Below are positions 9,594-19,482 of a stretch of DNA of 64,000 bases, piece after piece. The first letter of the stretch is position 1, and the number at the start of each line of letters is the position of its first letter. This stretch comes from Acetobacter okinawensis JCM 25146 (GTDB lineage Bacteria > Pseudomonadota > Alphaproteobacteria > Acetobacterales > Acetobacteraceae), in the NCBI RefSeq assembly GCF_000613865.1, contig NZ_BAJU01000010.1:1-64000 (forward strand). Direction: 5' to 3'. A model generated the notes under the pieces. That model made no database searches. It was not told the origin of the DNA and was given only the letters and a program-made list of their open reading frames with translations. The translations under genes were made by a program, and so were the position numbers.

Positions 9594-10267
9594 TCCTGCA
9601 GCATGTATCCGGCGTTACGAATGGTGTGCACCAGAGCATGCTCGAATGGCTTGTCTATTTTCTGCCGCAGGCGGGAGATGTGGACGTCAATCACATTGGT
9701 CTGTGGGTCAAAGTGGTAGTCCCACACCCCTTCAAGCAGCATGGTGCGGGTAACCACCTGCCCGGTATGGCGCATTAAAAACTCCAGAAGCCGGAATTCG
9801 CGCGGCTGGAGGTCTATTTTCTGCCCCCCCCGGCGGACCGAGCGGGAGAGCAGGTCAATTTCCAGATCGCTGACGGTCAGCTTGGTCAGGGGCTGGGCCT
9901 CGTTGCGGTTGCGGCGCACAAGTGCTTCCAGCCGGGCCTGTAGCTCGGAGAAGGAGAAGGGTTTGCTGACGTAGTCGTCCCCGCCTGCCTTGAGCCCGGC
10001 CACTTTTTCATCCACATCCGCCAGTGCCGAAAGCAGGAGTACGGGGGTCATGTTGCCCTCGCGGCGCAGGGTTTCCAGAATATGGAGCCCCTCTACCCCG
10101 CCGGGCAGCATACGGTCGAGAATGATGACATCAAACTTGTCCTGGCAGGCAAGGCTGAGCCCCTGTCTGCCGTCTGCTGCCTGTTCGACCAGATGACCCG
10201 CTTCCGCCAGGCCCTTGGCGACAAAGTTACGGACCGTTTGATCATCTTCTATTAGAAGAACACGCAT
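9590..10267 (-). CDS. OmpR/PhoB-family response regulator
   Basis: This 225-residue regulator is phosphorylated by its partner kinase and binds DNA. The receiver domain (1-115) has the acidic pair in LLIEDDQT, the phospho-acceptor Asp in IILDRMLP (about 51) and the conserved Lys in YVSKPFSFSEL (about 101). The C-terminal winged helix contains LQPREFRLLEFLMRHTGQVVT and IDVHISRLRQKID. The kinase gene starts within its last codons, the classical two-component operon arrangement. Similar regulators control metal and envelope stress; the regulon here is not visible. Confidence 0.93.
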   Translation of the reverse strand: MRVLLIEDDQTVRNFVAKGLAEAGHLVEQAADGRQGLSLACQDKFDVIILDRMLPGGVEGLHILETLRREGNMTPVLLLSALADVDEKVAGLKAGGDDYVSKPFSFSELQARLEALVRRNRNEAQPLTKLTVSDLEIDLLSRSVRRGGQKIDLQPREFRLLEFLMRHTGQVVTRTMLLEGVWDYHFDPQTNVIDVHISRLRQKIDKPFEHALVHTIRNAGYMLQE

Positions 10268-10350
10268 AGACAGACCCCAAGTTACCCAAGCGGATTACGA
10301 AATTCTTACAAGAAATATATGTTCTTGTCACGACTTAGTGCGGAAATGTT

Positions 10351-11448
10351 TCATATACGGTCTGTTTCGGCTAGGGGTTTTGTGAGGGAATCGAGTATTG
10401 CCAGCAAAACCGCCGTAAGGGGGGAGGCGAATATCAGTCCGGGGAAGCCAGAATGGCTCCAAACAGGGTCTGGGACAGAACGGTTAGTGCTGGTGGCATC
10501 TGCACCGCATGGCGCTGGATGACGGGGGCCAGCACGTTGCCTTCAAAAAACTGGATCACGCTGTAAAGCACGGCCACCATAATGGTCTCCCGCGTGCCAA
10601 GGGAGAGTGCGAGGAGCAGTGCGGGAACAGCACCCATGATCGCGCCAATATAGGGTATGAAATTACACATCCCCGCCAGCACGCCCAGTGCGAGTGCTAA
10701 AGGCACGCCAATAAACCACAGTCCTATGCCCGAGAGCGTGCCAACCACCAGCATGTCCAAAGACTGGCCCGCAACCCATGCCCACAGGGTCTGGCCTGCG
10801 CGCAGCAGCAACTGGCGGATGATCGGTCGCCGCTCGGGGGGGACCAATCGTAGCAGACCGTTGGCATAGGTGGCGGGGGACATGGCAAAATACAGCCCCG
10901 CAATCAGCACGACCAGAAGTGTGCCAATGGCGCCAAAGGCAGAGCCAAGAATACCGGTCATGGAGCCTGCAATGCGCGAGCCAAGGGAGGCCAGCCCGCT
11001 ATCCCCTCCGGTATGGTGCCCCCCGAGCGAGGCAGGCAGATAGTTCAGGATCATCTGCGGTGGGAGTGCCCTGCAGGGTGTCACGCAAGGCCATTTCCTG
11101 CTGGCGCAGGGCCTCTTGCAGGCGGATTGCCTCGCTCACAATGGACGGCCCGCTGTTCCATACCAGCAGACCCGCGCTGGACAGCAGGGCCAGCACCACA
11201 ATGGACAGCGCCCAGCCGTGCGACAGCCCAAGGTGGCGACGCAGGATATTGGACAGGCCATAAAGCACCACCGCGCAGAGCACGGAGGCAAACACCACCA
11301 TCAGCACATCACCCAAAAGCCAGATGAGCAGGCCCATGCACACAGCTCCCGCGCACAGGCGCAGAATGCGGGCAATGTGTTCAGGGCCAAAAGTGGGGGT
11401 GTCCGGCCGTGGCGTGTGTGGGGGGGAGAAACCGCTATCGGATGACAT
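10351..11448 (-). CDS. AI-2E/PerM-family transporter (two frameshifts)
   Basis: An inner-membrane protein of about 366 residues. Hydrophobic segments begin at ILRLCAGAVCMGLLIWLLGDV and continue to the conserved C-terminal block with LAGMCNFIPYIGAIMG and the terminal PLTAVLLAILDSL. The family includes AI-2 exporters and Na+/H+ antiporters, so the substrate is uncertain. The frame breaks near 11060 (two-base loss or one-base gain) and near 10446, where one missing base hides the real C-terminus GFPGLIFASPLTAVLLAIL that ends at 10351. The start at 11448 (MSSDSGFSPP) was chosen over upstream in-frame codons because AAAGAG lies nine bases before it. Confidence 0.8.
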
Positions 11449-11605
11449 GCAAGAAAACTCTTTCAGGATCGGGGGAGGCTGTGTAACGGCTGTCCGCTCA
11501 TTCTGTGTGTAAGCACACGACTTATTACTTTTTTGTGTAGTCTTATCCATTCTGGCGTGGATGTGAGAAGACATTTCTTTGATAGTTGCAGGAGCACGAA
11601 CGGAC

Positions 11606-12817
11606 ATGTCTGGCGGGAACGACGGGGGACTGGCGGCTGCCTCCAAAGCCATTCTCGCTCTGGCGGTGGGCACATTTGCCATCGGCACGGGGGAATTTGC
11701 GGCAATGGGGCTGCTGCCCCAGATGGCGGACAGCATGCACGCCAGTATTCCCCGTACCGGGGAGGCCATTTCGGCCTATGCGCTGGGTGTGGTGGTGGGC
11801 GCACCTGTCGTGTCGGTCATGGCGGCGCGGATGTCGCGCAGGCAACTGCTGGTGCTGCTCATGGCATGGTTTGCAGTGACCAACGCGCTGGGTACCCTTG
11901 CGGGCTCGTTGGGCATGCTTGATCTGGCGCGGTTTGTAACCGGGTTGCCGCATGGCTCCTTTATGGGGGTTGCGGCTCTTGTGGCGGCCGGGCTGGTGGA
12001 GCGTGGTTACCGTGGGCGGGCTGTGGGGCGTGTTTTTCGGGCCTGACCATTGCCAATGTGGTGGGCGCTCCCTTTGCAACTTATGCCGGGTCCTATTTTG
12101 GCTGGCGGCTGTCCTACCTGTTTATCGGCCTTATTGGCGTAATGTGCTGCCTTATGGTGCTGGCATGGGTACCCTATGACCCGCCAAACCGGGCGCGCTC
12201 GGCCCTGTCGGAGTTGGGAGCCTTTTCGCGCAAGCAGGTCTGGTACGTCATGGGCACGGTGGCTGTGGGCTGTGGTGGCATGTTTTGTGTGTACACCTAT
12301 TTTTCCGTGACCTTGCAGGACGTAACTCATGTGCCGTTATGGGGGGTGCCGCTTTTTCAGGCGCTCTGGGGTGTGGGTATGTGGTGCGGGCGCATGGGCT
12401 GGCGGGCATCTGATGGACAAAAACCTTAAATGGGCGACCATTTCTGCTTTTTTGTGGAATGCTGCGGCACTGGGCCTGTTTGCGCTGGTTGCGCATTCGG
12501 TATGGCTGACGGCTCTGGCTGTTTTCATGCTCGGGGGTGGCATTGCCATTGGTCCGGCTATGCAGGTCCGCCTGATGGATGTTGCTGCCGATGCGCAAAC
12601 CCTTGCCGCTTCCATGAACCACGCTGCCTTCAACCTCGCCAATGCCATTGGGGCATGGCTGGGCGGGGTGGTGCTGGCCGTGGGTTTTGGGCTGGAAGCC
12701 ACGGGCTGGGCAGGTATGGCGCTCTCGCTTGTGGGGCTGGTGCTCTTTTTGCTCTCGTTGCAAGTGGAAGCGCGTGACGCCAGCAAGGCTGCAGCCGTGG
12801 ATGGGCAGGCCGGATAA
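11606..12817 (+). CDS. MFS efflux transporter, AraJ/NepI type (two frameshifts)
   Basis: A 12-helix permease of about 403 residues. The N-terminus ALAVGTFAIGTGEFAAMGLLPQM is the signature of the DHA1 sugar/nucleoside/drug efflux subgroup (AraJ, NepI, Cmr). The loop 2-3 motif is seen as ARMSRRQLLVLLM. The frame is lost near 12037, where GTTTTTCGGG lacks one base before the conserved AGLTIANVVGAPF-like block. It is regained near 12390, around GMWCGALAGGHLMD. Both are read as sequencing errors. Start is ATG 11606 with AGGAG ten bases upstream. It is divergent from the AI-2E gene across 157 bases. Confidence 0.82.
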
Positions 12818-12821
12818 GAAC

Positions 12822-12851
12822 TTGGGCTGCAAAGAGTGCTTTGCAGCCCAA
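12822..12851. terminator. Bidirectional terminator hairpin between convergent genes
   Basis: TTGGGCTGCAAAG (12822-12834) is perfectly complementary to CTTTGCAGCCCAA (12839-12851) with a four-base loop. It lies five bases after the MFS stop and between convergent genes. There is no T tract on either side, so its strength is uncertain. Confidence 0.6.
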
Positions 12852-12924
12852 ATTGTGCGCTCACGCAGGTGAGGGCCGTTGTGCCGGAATGGTACGGGCC
12901 TTTGTCGCGAGGACGGCGCGTGGC

Positions 12925-14816
12925 TTAGGGCTCGCTGGCTGCGGCTTCTTCCATTTCCGCTTCCGCGGCCAGCCAGCGTTCCTCGGCTTCAGCTTCGTCC
13001 TTGGCAATGGCGGCCAGGCGTGTGTTCAGGCGGGTTACTTCCGCCGCCTTGCCATCTGCATACAGGGCCGGGTCGGCCAGAGCGGCCTCCAGCTTTGCGC
13101 GCTCGCTTGCCAGCTTGGCCAGCTTGGCCTCTGCATCCTTGGCGATTTTGCGTAAGGGGGCCAGTGCCTTGCGCGCCTCAGCACGGTCGCGCCGGTCATC
13201 CTTGCGGCTTTGCTGCCCGGTACTATCCTGCCGTGGGCGGTTGGCGGCGCGGGCGCGCTCAAGCAGCCATGTGCGGTATTCGCTCATATCCCCTTCAAAT
13301 GGGTCACGTGGCCATCTGCCACCAGCCAGAGCCTGTCTGCCACCAGTTCCACCAGATGGGGATCATGGCTGATCAGCACCACAGCGCCTTCAAAATCGGC
13401 CAGAGCGCGGATCAGCGCATCGCGCGCGTCGAGGTCAAGGTGGTTGGTGGGTTCGTCCAGTATCAGCAGTTGCGGGGCATCACGCGTGGCAAGGGCGAGC
13501 AGCAGGCGGGCTTTTTCCCCCCCCGAGAGGTCTTTGACTGCGGTTTCCGCCCGGTCCGCATCCAGCCCAAAGCGGGCGAGCTGGGCGCGCACAATGGGTG
13601 GGGTGGCCTTGGGCAGGGCGCGCGCCATATGGGCAATGGGGGTTTGGTCCAGATGCAGTTCTTCGGTCTGGTGCTGGGCAAAGTAGCCCACCTTCAGCCG
13701 TGGGTTGCGCTCTACATCGCCCGACAGGGCGGCAAGCCGCCCCGCGATCAGCTTGGCCAGTGTGGATTTGCCGTTACCGTTGGCCCCCAGCAGGGCAATG
13801 CGGCTTTCCATATCCAGCCGGAAGGAGAGGTTCCCTAACACTGGCTTACCGTCATACCCCACGCTGGCACGGTTGACGCTGAGGATGGGGGGCGGAAGCT
13901 GCTCTGGCTCGGGGAAGGCAAAATGCGCTGCGGTGTCTTCCACCACGGCGTCGATCACGGGCAGTTTTTCCAGCGCCTTGATCCGGGCCTGTGCCTGCTT
14001 GGCTTTGGTGGCCTTGGCACGGAAGCGGTCAACAAAGGACTGCATATGCGCACGGCGGGCGGCTATTTTTTCGGCCTGCCGGGTTTGCTGCAAGGCCTGC
14101 TCGGTGCGGATTCGCACAAAGTTTTCATACCCGCCGGGGGTCAGGTTCAGCTTACCACGCTCAAGGTGGGCAATGGCGTCCACGCAGGAGTCCAGCAGCC
14201 CCCGGTCATGGCTGACAATCAGGGCCGCCCCTGCGAATCGGCGGAGCCAGTCTTCCAGCCAGAGTGTGGCCTCAAGGTCCAGATGGTTGGTTGGTTCGTC
14301 CAGCAGCAGCAGGTCGGGTTCCAAAAACAATGCTGTGGCGAGCGAGACGCGCATACGCCACCCACCAGAAAAGTCGGATACGGGGCGCATCTGCGCTTCC
14401 GCGCTAAAGCCCAGCCCCGCCAGAACGGCCCCTGCGCGTGCGGGCGCACTGTCGGCCCCAATGGCGCGCAGGCGCTCGTGTATTTCGCCCAGACGCATGG
14501 GGTCCGTGGCCTGTTCGGCCTCTGCCAGCAGGGTTGTGCGCTCTACATCCCCCGCCAGAACGGTTTCCAGCAGATTGGCCCCATCTGCCGGGGCTTCCTG
14601 CTTGACGCGGGCCATGCGCGCGCGTGAGGACAGGCGGATGTCCCCGCCATCGGGGGCTATGTCCCCCGCAATGGCGGCCAGCAGGGTGGACTTGCCAGCA
14701 CCATTGCGCCCGACCAGACCGACCTTGCGGCCGGGGGCGATGGAAAGGCTCGCCTGGTCCAGCAGAACGCGGCCAGCCATGCGCAGACTAAGGTTGGAGA
14801 TGACAAGCAGGCTCAA
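12925..14816 (-). CDS. ABC-F family ATPase, YheS/Uup type (frameshift before the C-terminal coiled coil)
   Basis: A soluble protein of about 630 residues with two ABC domains and no membrane part. ABC-F proteins act on the ribosome (translation factor or target protection). Walker A motifs are GRNGAGKST (about 36-44) and GANGNGKST (about 333-341). Signatures are FSGGWRMRVSLA and LSGGEKARLLLAL, each followed by LLDEPTNHLDL. The first reading frame stops just after LVADGHVTH. One missing T near 13297 (TTTGAA read as TTGAA) separates it from the C-terminal part starting MSEYRTWLLERARAANR, a Lys/Glu/Ala-rich coiled coil of about 120 residues. The rejoined length matches YheS (about 637). Confidence 0.88.
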
Positions 14817-14956
14817 CGCAACTCTCGTTTCTTGTGGAATAATAGATTACATTCTGTGTGGTACCTACCAGCCAGCGCCGATATGCTCTAGATGGAAACG
14901 CTGAACATCCGCCTGAACAGGGTGGATATCTGCGTTTACACCCGAAGGAGGGCCTT

Positions 14957-15379
14957 ATGGCTAAAGAACGTACCCTGTCCATTATCAAGCCGGACGCAAC
15001 CCGTCGCAACCTGACCGGCAAGATCAACGCCGTGTTTGAAGATGCAGGCCTGAGCATTGTCGCCCAGAAGCGCGTGCAGCTTTCCCCCGCTGTGGCTGGC
15101 GCTTTTTACGCAGTTCATAAGGAACGCCCTTTTTATAACGACCTCGTGTCCTTCATGATCTCCGGCCCGGTTGTGGTGCAGGTGCTCGAAGGCGAAAACG
15201 CTGTTGCCAAGAACCGCGAAGTCATGGGTGCAACCGACCCCAAAAAAGCTGACCCCCAGACCATCCGCGCCCAGTTTGCTGAAAGCATTGAAGCAAACTC
15301 CGTGCATGGTTCCGACAGCGCAGAAAACGCTGCAAACGAAATCCGCTTCTTCTTTGCAGAAACGGAAATCCTGCCCTAA
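14957..15379 (+). CDS. ndk: Nucleoside diphosphate kinase
   Basis: The 140-residue cytoplasmic enzyme transfers phosphate from ATP to other nucleoside diphosphates through a phospho-histidine. The sequence shows [11 protein letters not shown] at the N-terminus and the active-site block [16 protein letters not shown] with the catalytic His at about 117. The start at 14957 has AAGGAGGG seven bases upstream. The frame is intact and length is standard. It is followed by a strongly folded intergenic region and then hpnR. Confidence 0.96.
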   Translation: MAKERTLSIIKPDATRRNLTGKINAVFEDAGLSIVAQKRVQLSPAVAGAFYAVHKERPFYNDLVSFMISGPVVVQVLEGENAVAKNREVMGATDPKKADPQTIRAQFAESIEANSVHGSDSAENAANEIRFFFAETEILP

Positions 15380-15450
15380 TTCTGGCAGAGCACACCCCGG
15401 CGTTGTGCCTTGTGCATACGTCGGGGCCGCCAGAATGGCGGTTAACCGCC
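15380..15450 (+). other. Nested hairpin and 14-base perfect palindrome between ndk and hpnR
   Basis: ATTCTGGC just after the ndk stop pairs with GCCAGAAT (15429-15436), and inside it CCCCG pairs with CGGGG. This could serve as a terminator-like structure although no T tract follows. Immediately after comes GGCGGTTAACCGCC (15437-15450), a perfect palindrome that looks like a binding site for a dimeric protein. It is about 150 bases upstream of hpnR. No known operator is recognised. Confidence 0.45.
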
Positions 15451-15599
15451 AAGCCAGACGTCTTGCGCATGGGAGATACCCGGCGGCAAGGCAGGGCAAG
15501 CGGCGACCTTTCTTATATAAACATTCCTTATGCTCCCGCGTTATGGGCAGGTGGAACGACATGCGTGTTCCCCGCCCGCAGTAGGCAGAAAGGAATGTC

Positions 15600-17140
15600 A
15601 TGAAAGTTCTGGCGGTTCATCCCAGCGCCCTGATGTACACCAAGGTTTTCCTGCGGCTGGAGCCGCTGGGGCTGGAACTGGTGGCCGGTGCTGCGCGGAA
15701 TGCCGGACATGACGTGCGCATTATCGACCTTCAGGCCGAAACGCACGAAGACTACTGGAAGCTGGTTGAGGAGTTCCAGCCGGACGCCATCTGCTACTCC
15801 GGTAGCTACCTTGCCAATGTGCCCGAAATTCTCGATCTGTGCCGCGAAACCCGCTACCGCTTTCCGCTGGTGTTCCAGTTTATTGGCGGGCACTCCGTCT
15901 CGTTCATTGCCAAGGACGTGCTTGAACTGTCCGAAGGGTCGGTCAACTGCATTCTCAAGGGCGAGGGGGATGCAACCGTCGGCCTGCTGCTTGAGGCCGT
16001 GCAGAATGGCACGGATATTCTGGACGTCCCCGGTACGGTGACGCTGGATGGGGAAGGCCCGCCCCCCATTTTTGTCAAATCCCTTGATGAGGTGCGGCCC
16101 GCGCGTGACCTGCTGCGCCACCGCAACAAATACTTTATTGGCACGCTGGACCCCGCTGCCTCCATTGAATTTGCCCGTGGCTGCCCGTGGGACTGCACAT
16201 TCTGCTCGGCATGGACCTTTTACGGACGCTCCTACCGTACGGCCAGCCCGCAGGTGATCGCCGACGAGTTGGAGGAAATCAAGGAACCCGGCATCTTTAT
16301 TGTGGATGACGTGGCCTTTGTGCACGAAGAGCACGGCATGGCCATTGCTGACGAAATTAAGAAGCGGGGCATTAAAAAGGAATATTACCTTGAAACCCGC
16401 GCAGACGTGCTGCTGCGCAATAAGGAGGTGTTCAAGGTCTGGAGCGAGATCGGGCTGTCCTACATCTTCATCGGTATGGAAGCGGTGGATGAGGAAGGGC
16501 TTAAGCAGTTCCGCAAGCGCGTCTCGCTCGACAAGAACTTTGAGGCGCTGGAATATGCCCGTTCGCTGGGGCTGATTGTGGCCATCAATATTATTGCCGA
16601 CCCGTCATGGGACCGTGCGCGGTTTGAGGCTGTGCGGCAATGGTGCCTGGAAATTCCTGACATTGTGAATATTTCCGTCACCACGCCGTATCCGGGGACG
16701 GAAATCTGGCACAAGGAGGCACGCCGCCTGACCACGCGTGACTACCGCCTGTTTGATATCCAGCACGCGGTTCTGCCCACCACGTTGCCGTTGCCTGAGT
16801 TTTATGAAGAACTGGTCAAGACCCAGCAGGTGCTCAACACCAAGCATATGGCTGGCAGGCACTCAAGGACACGGCGGGCATTGCGGTCAATTTGCTCAAG
16901 AACGGGCAGACCAACTTTGTTAAAATGTTGTGGAAGTTCAACTCGGTGTTCAACCCCGAATTGCAGCTTGCCGACCACCAGCGCCCTGCGCGCTACCTTA
17001 TGCCCGTGCAGCCCGATGCGGTGGACAAGATCGACCGCAATGACCTGTACGTGCATGGCCCCGGTGGGCGCAAAACCCGTGCGCTGGACGATGCGACCGA
17101 AACCTTTGTGGATAAAACCCGCATGGGGGAAGAGGCCTGA
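15600..17140 (+). CDS. hpnR: Cobalamin-binding radical SAM enzyme, probable hopanoid C-3 methylase HpnR (frameshift)
   Basis: A protein of about 513 residues. The N-terminal B12-binding domain (1-150) starts MKVLAVHPSALMYTKVFLRL. The radical SAM core follows, with CPWDCTFC (CxxxCxxC, about residue 196) for the 4Fe-4S cluster, and then a C-terminal extension. HpnR adds the 3-methyl group to hopanoids and is known from acetic acid bacteria and methanotrophs; the N-terminal sequence fits that family better than HpnJ or HpnP. One G is missing near 16850 (CATATGGGCTGG read as CATATGGCTGG). The true C-terminus ends TFVDKTRMGEEA at 17140. A wrong-frame extension runs to 17162. No other hpn gene is in the window. 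Confidence 0.8.
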
Positions 17141-17218
17141 GCAGCCTTCTTCCTCCCCATAGGGGTCATGCCTGACCTCTTTGGGGGGGGGTAGTCCGGG
17201 CCAGAACGGACTTTGAAT

Positions 17219-17905
17219 TTACAACGCAGTCTGCTGGGGGGGCGGGCCAAAGGCAAATGCCTGCGGGGTATAGGTCTCCACCACCAGACTGAAGGGCGTG
17301 CCCGCGTGGGTGCGTAAAAGGGCCACATGCCGGAACAGGTGGGGGGGCAGGGCCAGTGGCTGGTTCTGTGGTGCGCCCGGTACCGTGCCGTGCAGGGGCT
17401 GCTCCTGCATTTCCCACAAATCCGGTAGGGGGGACCACAGCGTTTCGCGCCGGATAAGCTGGCGGGTAAAACGCAGGGGGGAGACAACACGGCCAAAAGG
17501 TGTGTCGGTCTGCTCCAGTGCCTGGGTCATGGACTGGCTCAGGCGGTCTGTTACAAACCAGTTTTCCGCCTCCGAGTAGGTGTGTGTGTTCCCCATCAGG
17601 CGAATTTTGCGGTAGCCGAGGCCCTGCCCGGTGTGCGGGGTGGGCATGTCCAGCGTTGCCAGCAGGTCGGCTGGGCAGGGGCGTGGGGGGCTTGTTACGC
17701 GCTCGGCCCGCAGGGTTTCCTGCCCGCACAGCAGCTTATGCGCTCTCAACCAGTGTTCGAGCGTCTGTGTGGCGCTGTTTTCAGCCAGCAGGCGGTTTTC
17801 CATCTGGTTGATCAGGCTTGCCAGCATCAGCCGGTGCAAAAAACTGTCCTGCCAGACGGAGGGCAGGGGGGCTGTTGTCGGGGCGTGGGGCTTAAAGTCG
17901 GGCAT
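17219..17905 (-). CDS. Uncharacterised protein, possible chorismate lyase (UbiC)-like fold
   Basis: The 228-residue intact ORF has no signal peptide or membrane segment. The central part (GYRKIRLMGNTHTYSEAENWFVTDRL then TPFGRVVSPLRFTRQLIRRE) resembles the UbiC/UTRA-like pattern of a tested acidic strand, a Trp-Phe segment, and a glycine before a long basic strand. It could feed ubiquinone synthesis by releasing 4-hydroxybenzoate from chorismate, but the match is weak. It is convergent with hpnR, and a weak hairpin (about 17159-17181) lies between them. Function remains open. Confidence 0.5.
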   Translation of the reverse strand: MPDFKPHAPTTAPLPSVWQDSFLHRLMLASLINQMENRLLAENSATQTLEHWLRAHKLLCGQETLRAERVTSPPRPCPADLLATLDMPTPHTGQGLGYRKIRLMGNTHTYSEAENWFVTDRLSQSMTQALEQTDTPFGRVVSPLRFTRQLIRRETLWSPLPDLWEMQEQPLHGTVPGAPQNQPLALPPHLFRHVALLRTHAGTPFSLVVETYTPQAFAFGPPPQQTAL

Positions 17906-18045
17906 GCGCTGCTTATATCATGCTTTGGAGCTGGGTGCGGCGGCACATCTTCTGTTTCGCATCAAGCGGGAGTTGCGTTATGGAAGAAACGGGATGACCG
18001 TGTAAAAGCGCCATTCAGGAATTTGATAAAAAGGATGTAAACGCA

Positions 18046-18258
18046 ATGAGCCAGACGACAGCAAGCTTCATGGTCGAAGGGATGACGTGTGATGGTTGCG
18101 TTTCTTCCGTAAAACGTGCGTTGGCAGCAATTGACGGCGTGGACGGCACGGATGTCAATCTGGCCAATGGTGAGGTCAAGGTCACATACGATCCTGCACG
18201 TGTTGGTGTTTCCTCCCTGCGTGACGCCATTCGTGGAGCGGGTTACGAGGTAAGCTGA
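18046..18258 (+). CDS. Heavy-metal-associated domain protein (CopZ-like copper chaperone)
   Basis: This 70-residue protein is a single HMA domain with the metal-binding motif GMTCDGCVSSV (CxxC at about residues 14-17). It has the usual beta-alpha-beta-beta-alpha-beta length and ends in GAGYEVS. Such proteins carry Cu(I) to P-type ATPases or regulators. No copper ATPase is adjacent. A hairpin CCGCCC-GA-GGGCGG at about 18375-18390 lies between it and the next gene. Confidence 0.88.
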   Translation: MSQTTASFMVEGMTCDGCVSSVKRALAAIDGVDGTDVNLANGEVKVTYDPARVGVSSLRDAIRGAGYEVS

Positions 18259-18408
18259 ACAGGCCCATGCCTGCCATGCAGCCAGCGGAAAGGGGGCGTG
18301 AGTTGTGGCCTCTGGCTGTTGGCTGGTGGACATGGCACCATGCTCCGCACCGGAGCAACCGGTGGTAGCAAGACCGCCCGATGGGCGGCAACAAAGGTAA
18401 GCTGGTCC

Positions 18409-18711
18409 GTGACGCTGAAAACAAACAAATTTGCTCTGGGTGTAATGGCGGCGGGGGGGCTCGTGCTGGCCGGATGCTCGTCCGAGATCGGGCGCGTACC
18501 CATGCTGGATACGGATATAACCTGCCTGCACAAGCAGATGGCAGGGCCTATGTTCCTGAGCTTTCCACTGGCGGCCAATACCTGCCAGCGCATGAGCAAC
18601 GGCGGGTTTGTGCTGGGCGAGTCCAAGGCCAAGCCGCTTCCGCTCAATCTCAAGGGCGCGCCTGATTTGCAGAAACTGGCGGATGAATACGGCTATACCT
18701 ACACCCGCTAG
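18409..18711 (+). CDS. Small lipoprotein of unknown function
   Basis: The ORF can be extended upstream, but a GTG at 18409 gives the natural protein of 100 residues: TLKTNKFALGVMAAGGLVLA followed by the lipobox LAGC, so Cys near residue 23 would be lipidated. The mature part has three further Cys residues (DITCLHKQM, NTCQRM) and ends EYGYTYTR. I do not recognise a family. An envelope location is inferred from the lipobox. It is convergent with the HNH gene, 18 bases away. Confidence 0.65.
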   Translation: MTLKTNKFALGVMAAGGLVLAGCSSEIGRVPMLDTDITCLHKQMAGPMFLSFPLAANTCQRMSNGGFVLGESKAKPLPLNLKGAPDLQKLADEYGYTYTR

Positions 18712-18729
18712 AGCGGGCGGGGTATGGGC

Positions 18730-19314
18730 CTAACCCTCCAGTTCCGCATCCCAGTATAAATAGTCCCGCCAGCTTTTGTGCAGGTAGTTGGGGGGGAACG
18801 CCCGCCCGTTTTCCTGCAATTCCCATGATGTGGGGCGTACGGGGGTGCGGCGGGGCAACATGCCAATATGGTGGGGCATGTGCGGGCCTTTGCGCAGGTT
18901 GCAACAGCCACAGGCAGTTACCACGTTTTCCCAGCTTGTGCGCCCGCCCTTGCAGCGTGGAATAACATGGTCAAATGTCAGTTCCTGCGTGGGGTGGCGC
19001 TCCCCGCAATATTGGCAGGAAAAATTGTCCCGCAAAAAAACATTGAATCGCGTAAACGCCGGTTTGCGCGCTGCGGGTACATAGTCCTTGAGGGCAATCA
19101 CACTGGGCAGGCGGAATGCCTGATTGGGGGAGTGGACTTCCATGTCATATTCACTCAGGACCGAAACCCGGTCGAGGCAGACAGCCTTTATGGCATCCTG
19201 CCACCCCCATAGTGAGAGGGGGAAATATGAAAGCGGTCGAAAGTCTGCGTTCAGAACAAGGGCTGGGTAGTTCAGAGTACTGCCATCGGCCAAGACGTGT
19301 CTCCCCGTTTGCAC
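18730..19314 (-). CDS. HNH endonuclease family protein
   Basis: The intact protein is 194 residues. It has an N-terminal region (LVLNADFRPLSYFPLSLWGW) typical of stand-alone chromosomal HNH proteins. The HNH zinc-finger core CQYCGERHPTQELTFDHVIP, then KGGRTSWENVVTACGCCNLRKG, supplies the paired CxxC motifs, the catalytic His in DHV and the metal-binding Asn. It is predicted to bind zinc and cut DNA. The family is widespread as a single-copy gene in Alphaproteobacteria and its cellular role is unsettled. No methylase or mobile-element gene is adjacent. Confidence 0.87.
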   Translation of the reverse strand: MQTGRHVLADGSTLNYPALVLNADFRPLSYFPLSLWGWQDAIKAVCLDRVSVLSEYDMEVHSPNQAFRLPSVIALKDYVPAARKPAFTRFNVFLRDNFSCQYCGERHPTQELTFDHVIPRCKGGRTSWENVVTACGCCNLRKGPHMPHHIGMLPRRTPVRPTSWELQENGRAFPPNYLHKSWRDYLYWDAELEG

Positions 19315-19482
19315 GAGAACACAGTTCCAAGGGGGTCAAAACAACTCAAGCCGACCGCCATCAGAAGTGCGTCGTCGAGATCATTACCGCAAGGAGTATT
19401 GCAGACGTCTTCCAGCGTGGCAAGAAAATGCGGGGCAATAGTAACGGATATTTGGTGACCTTATGCATTTGGTAAGATCAGT

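Noticed and set aside
13705-14904. 399-codon ORF antisense to the ABC-F gene
   Set aside because: Ser/Arg/Ala-rich low-information sequence opposite a clear ABC-F protein.
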